A stretch of 5,884 nt of DNA, from contig VGIY01000172.1 of the NCBI GenBank assembly GCA_016867695.1, positions 1 through 5,884 of the forward strand, in the 5' to 3' direction. Source of the stretch: Candidatus Eiseniibacteriota bacterium. GTDB taxonomy: Bacteria > Eisenbacteria > RBG-16-71-46 > CAIMUX01 > WJJG01. Positions 5,550 through 5,884 of this stretch are shown here, in pieces (positions within the stretch are counted from its first letter, which is position 1; every line of letters starts with the position of its first letter). The notes under the pieces are model-generated. The model searched no databases. It had not been told where the DNA came from and saw only the letters and a program-made list of their open reading frames with translations. Made by a program: the position numbers and the translations under genes.

Positions 5550-5639
5550 GGCCCGGAGGGCCTGGAAGGCTTGGTGGGCCTGGAGGGTCTGGTGGGCCTG
5601 GAGGGCCTGGTGGGCCCGGAAGGCCTGGTGGGCCAGGAG
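5550..5639. repeat. Ten tandem copies of a 9-bp G-rich unit
   Basis: Ten units of consensus GGCCTGGWG run without a gap. Units with A or T at position 8 alternate from the second unit on, so there is also an 18-bp period. Differences are few: T at position 3 once, T at position 4 once, C or A at position 5 three times, A at position 9 twice. Because 9 is a multiple of 3, several frames read as Gly-rich triplets: Gly-Leu-Glu/Val and Gly-Gly-Pro on the plus strand, Gly-Pro-Pro on the minus strand. None of these frames has a convincing start with a ribosome site. I therefore call it a leader repeat rather than a collagen-like gene, with some doubt. Confidence 0.85.
5576..5614 (+). promoter_or_regulatory. 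Predicted G-quadruplex motif in the repeat tract
   Basis: Five GGG triplets (5576, 5585, 5594, 5603, 5612) are separated by exactly six bases each, which satisfies the common G3-N1-7 pattern. It would lie in the untranslated leader of the gene at 5663 and could form in RNA or in the non-template DNA strand. Function is inferred from pattern only. Confidence 0.45.
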
Positions 5640-5662
5640 AGCGGGATAGGCCGGGGGGAGCG

Positions 5663-5884
5663 ATGAGGGTCCTCGACAGCGGCATCCTAGGGGCGCTGGC
5701 GCTGTGGCTGGCCACGGGAAGCGGACTTTCGGCCGCGCCGGCCCGACCCTGCGCGGCATCCGCGCTCGCTTTCGCCCGGAGCTCGGACCGGGCGCATCCG
5801 CGGCTCGGAGGCTGCGAGACGACCAGACGCGAGTACGGCTGGCCTCCGGCGCGGGATTCCCTGGCGCTGGCCGCCCTGGAGGAG
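5663..5884 (+). CDS. Putative secreted protein, N-terminal 74 residues, runs off the window
   Basis: ATG 5663 opens a frame with no stop to the last base. The first residues read MRVLDSGILGALALWLATG, then SGLSAAPARPC: a short start with one arginine, a hydrophobic stretch of about 12 residues, and small residues SAA-AP, which fits a signal peptide cleaved near residue 25. The mature part visible (two cysteines, a run of Ala/Arg/Asp) matches no family I recognise. The site GGGGAG (5655-5660) is only two bases from the ATG, closer than usual, so translation may start weakly or use the neighbouring G run. The same frame is open upstream to 5477 through the repeat tract but has no start codon there. 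A frame reading Gly-Leu-Val/Glu ends at TGA 5664-5666, overlapping this ATG as ATGA. It is divergent from gdhA. A real exported protein is likely; its role is unknown. Confidence 0.55.
   Translation, partial: MRVLDSGILGALALWLATGSGLSAAPARPCAASALAFARSSDRAHPRLGGCETTRREYGWPPARDSLALAALEE

Noticed and set aside
5265..5759. 164-codon minus-strand frame with His-Gln-Ala repeats
   Set aside because: It covers the gdhA ribosome site and first codons and runs antisense to the signal-peptide gene at 5663. Its repeats are only the 9-bp DNA unit read in another frame.

Overview
The window looks like a piece of a high-GC genome from an uncultured-type bacterium of the FCB (Fibrobacterota-Chlorobiota-Bacteroidota) surroundings, for example Candidatus Eisenbacteria or a relative. 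This is an inference from three things. Codons nearly always end in G or C. Two large exported proteins share a C-terminal FlgD-like/T9SS-type Ig domain. Cohesin-like and dockerin-like modules, plus a right-handed beta-helix ending in NWWGDPSGP, are typical of these groups. No rRNA or other taxonomic marker is present, so the assignment is tentative.

Layout. Positions 1-2436 (+) hold the 3' part of a very large modular exported protein: beta-helix, cohesin-like, Ig-like, FN3-like, dockerin-like, second cohesin-like and FlgD-like C-terminal domain. A 206-bp gap (2437-2642) contains a strong hairpin, a run of ten G, a second hairpin, a small dyad around a -10-like box and an 11-bp leader hairpin. 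Positions 2643-3704 (+) encode a second exported protein: signal peptide, cohesin-like domain, two tandem six-cysteine modules and the same kind of C-terminal domain. The 214-bp convergent gap 3705-3918 contains direct repeats and two GC-rich hairpins that could stop transcription from both sides. Positions 3919-5280 (-) encode a complete hexameric-type glutamate dehydrogenase, probably NADP-dependent.

The 382-bp gap 5281-5662 appears to be a divergent control region. On the minus strand it has a gdhA promoter candidate, a leader with two hairpins and a Shine-Dalgarno site directly against one of them. On the plus strand it has a promoter candidate, then ten tandem copies of a 9-bp G-rich unit that matches the G-quadruplex pattern. 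A further secreted-protein gene starts at 5663 (+) and runs off the end of the window.

How the genes relate. The first two proteins appear to belong to one class of secreted or surface modular proteins and may be anchored the same way. GdhA is cytoplasmic nitrogen/carbon metabolism (2-oxoglutarate + ammonium to glutamate) and has no evident functional link to them. No mobile element, CRISPR array, tRNA or rRNA was seen. Nothing here is clearly a new system. The regions most worth a second look are the duplicated cysteine module, the combination of cohesin and dockerin modules in one chain, and the repeat-bearing leader upstream of 5663.
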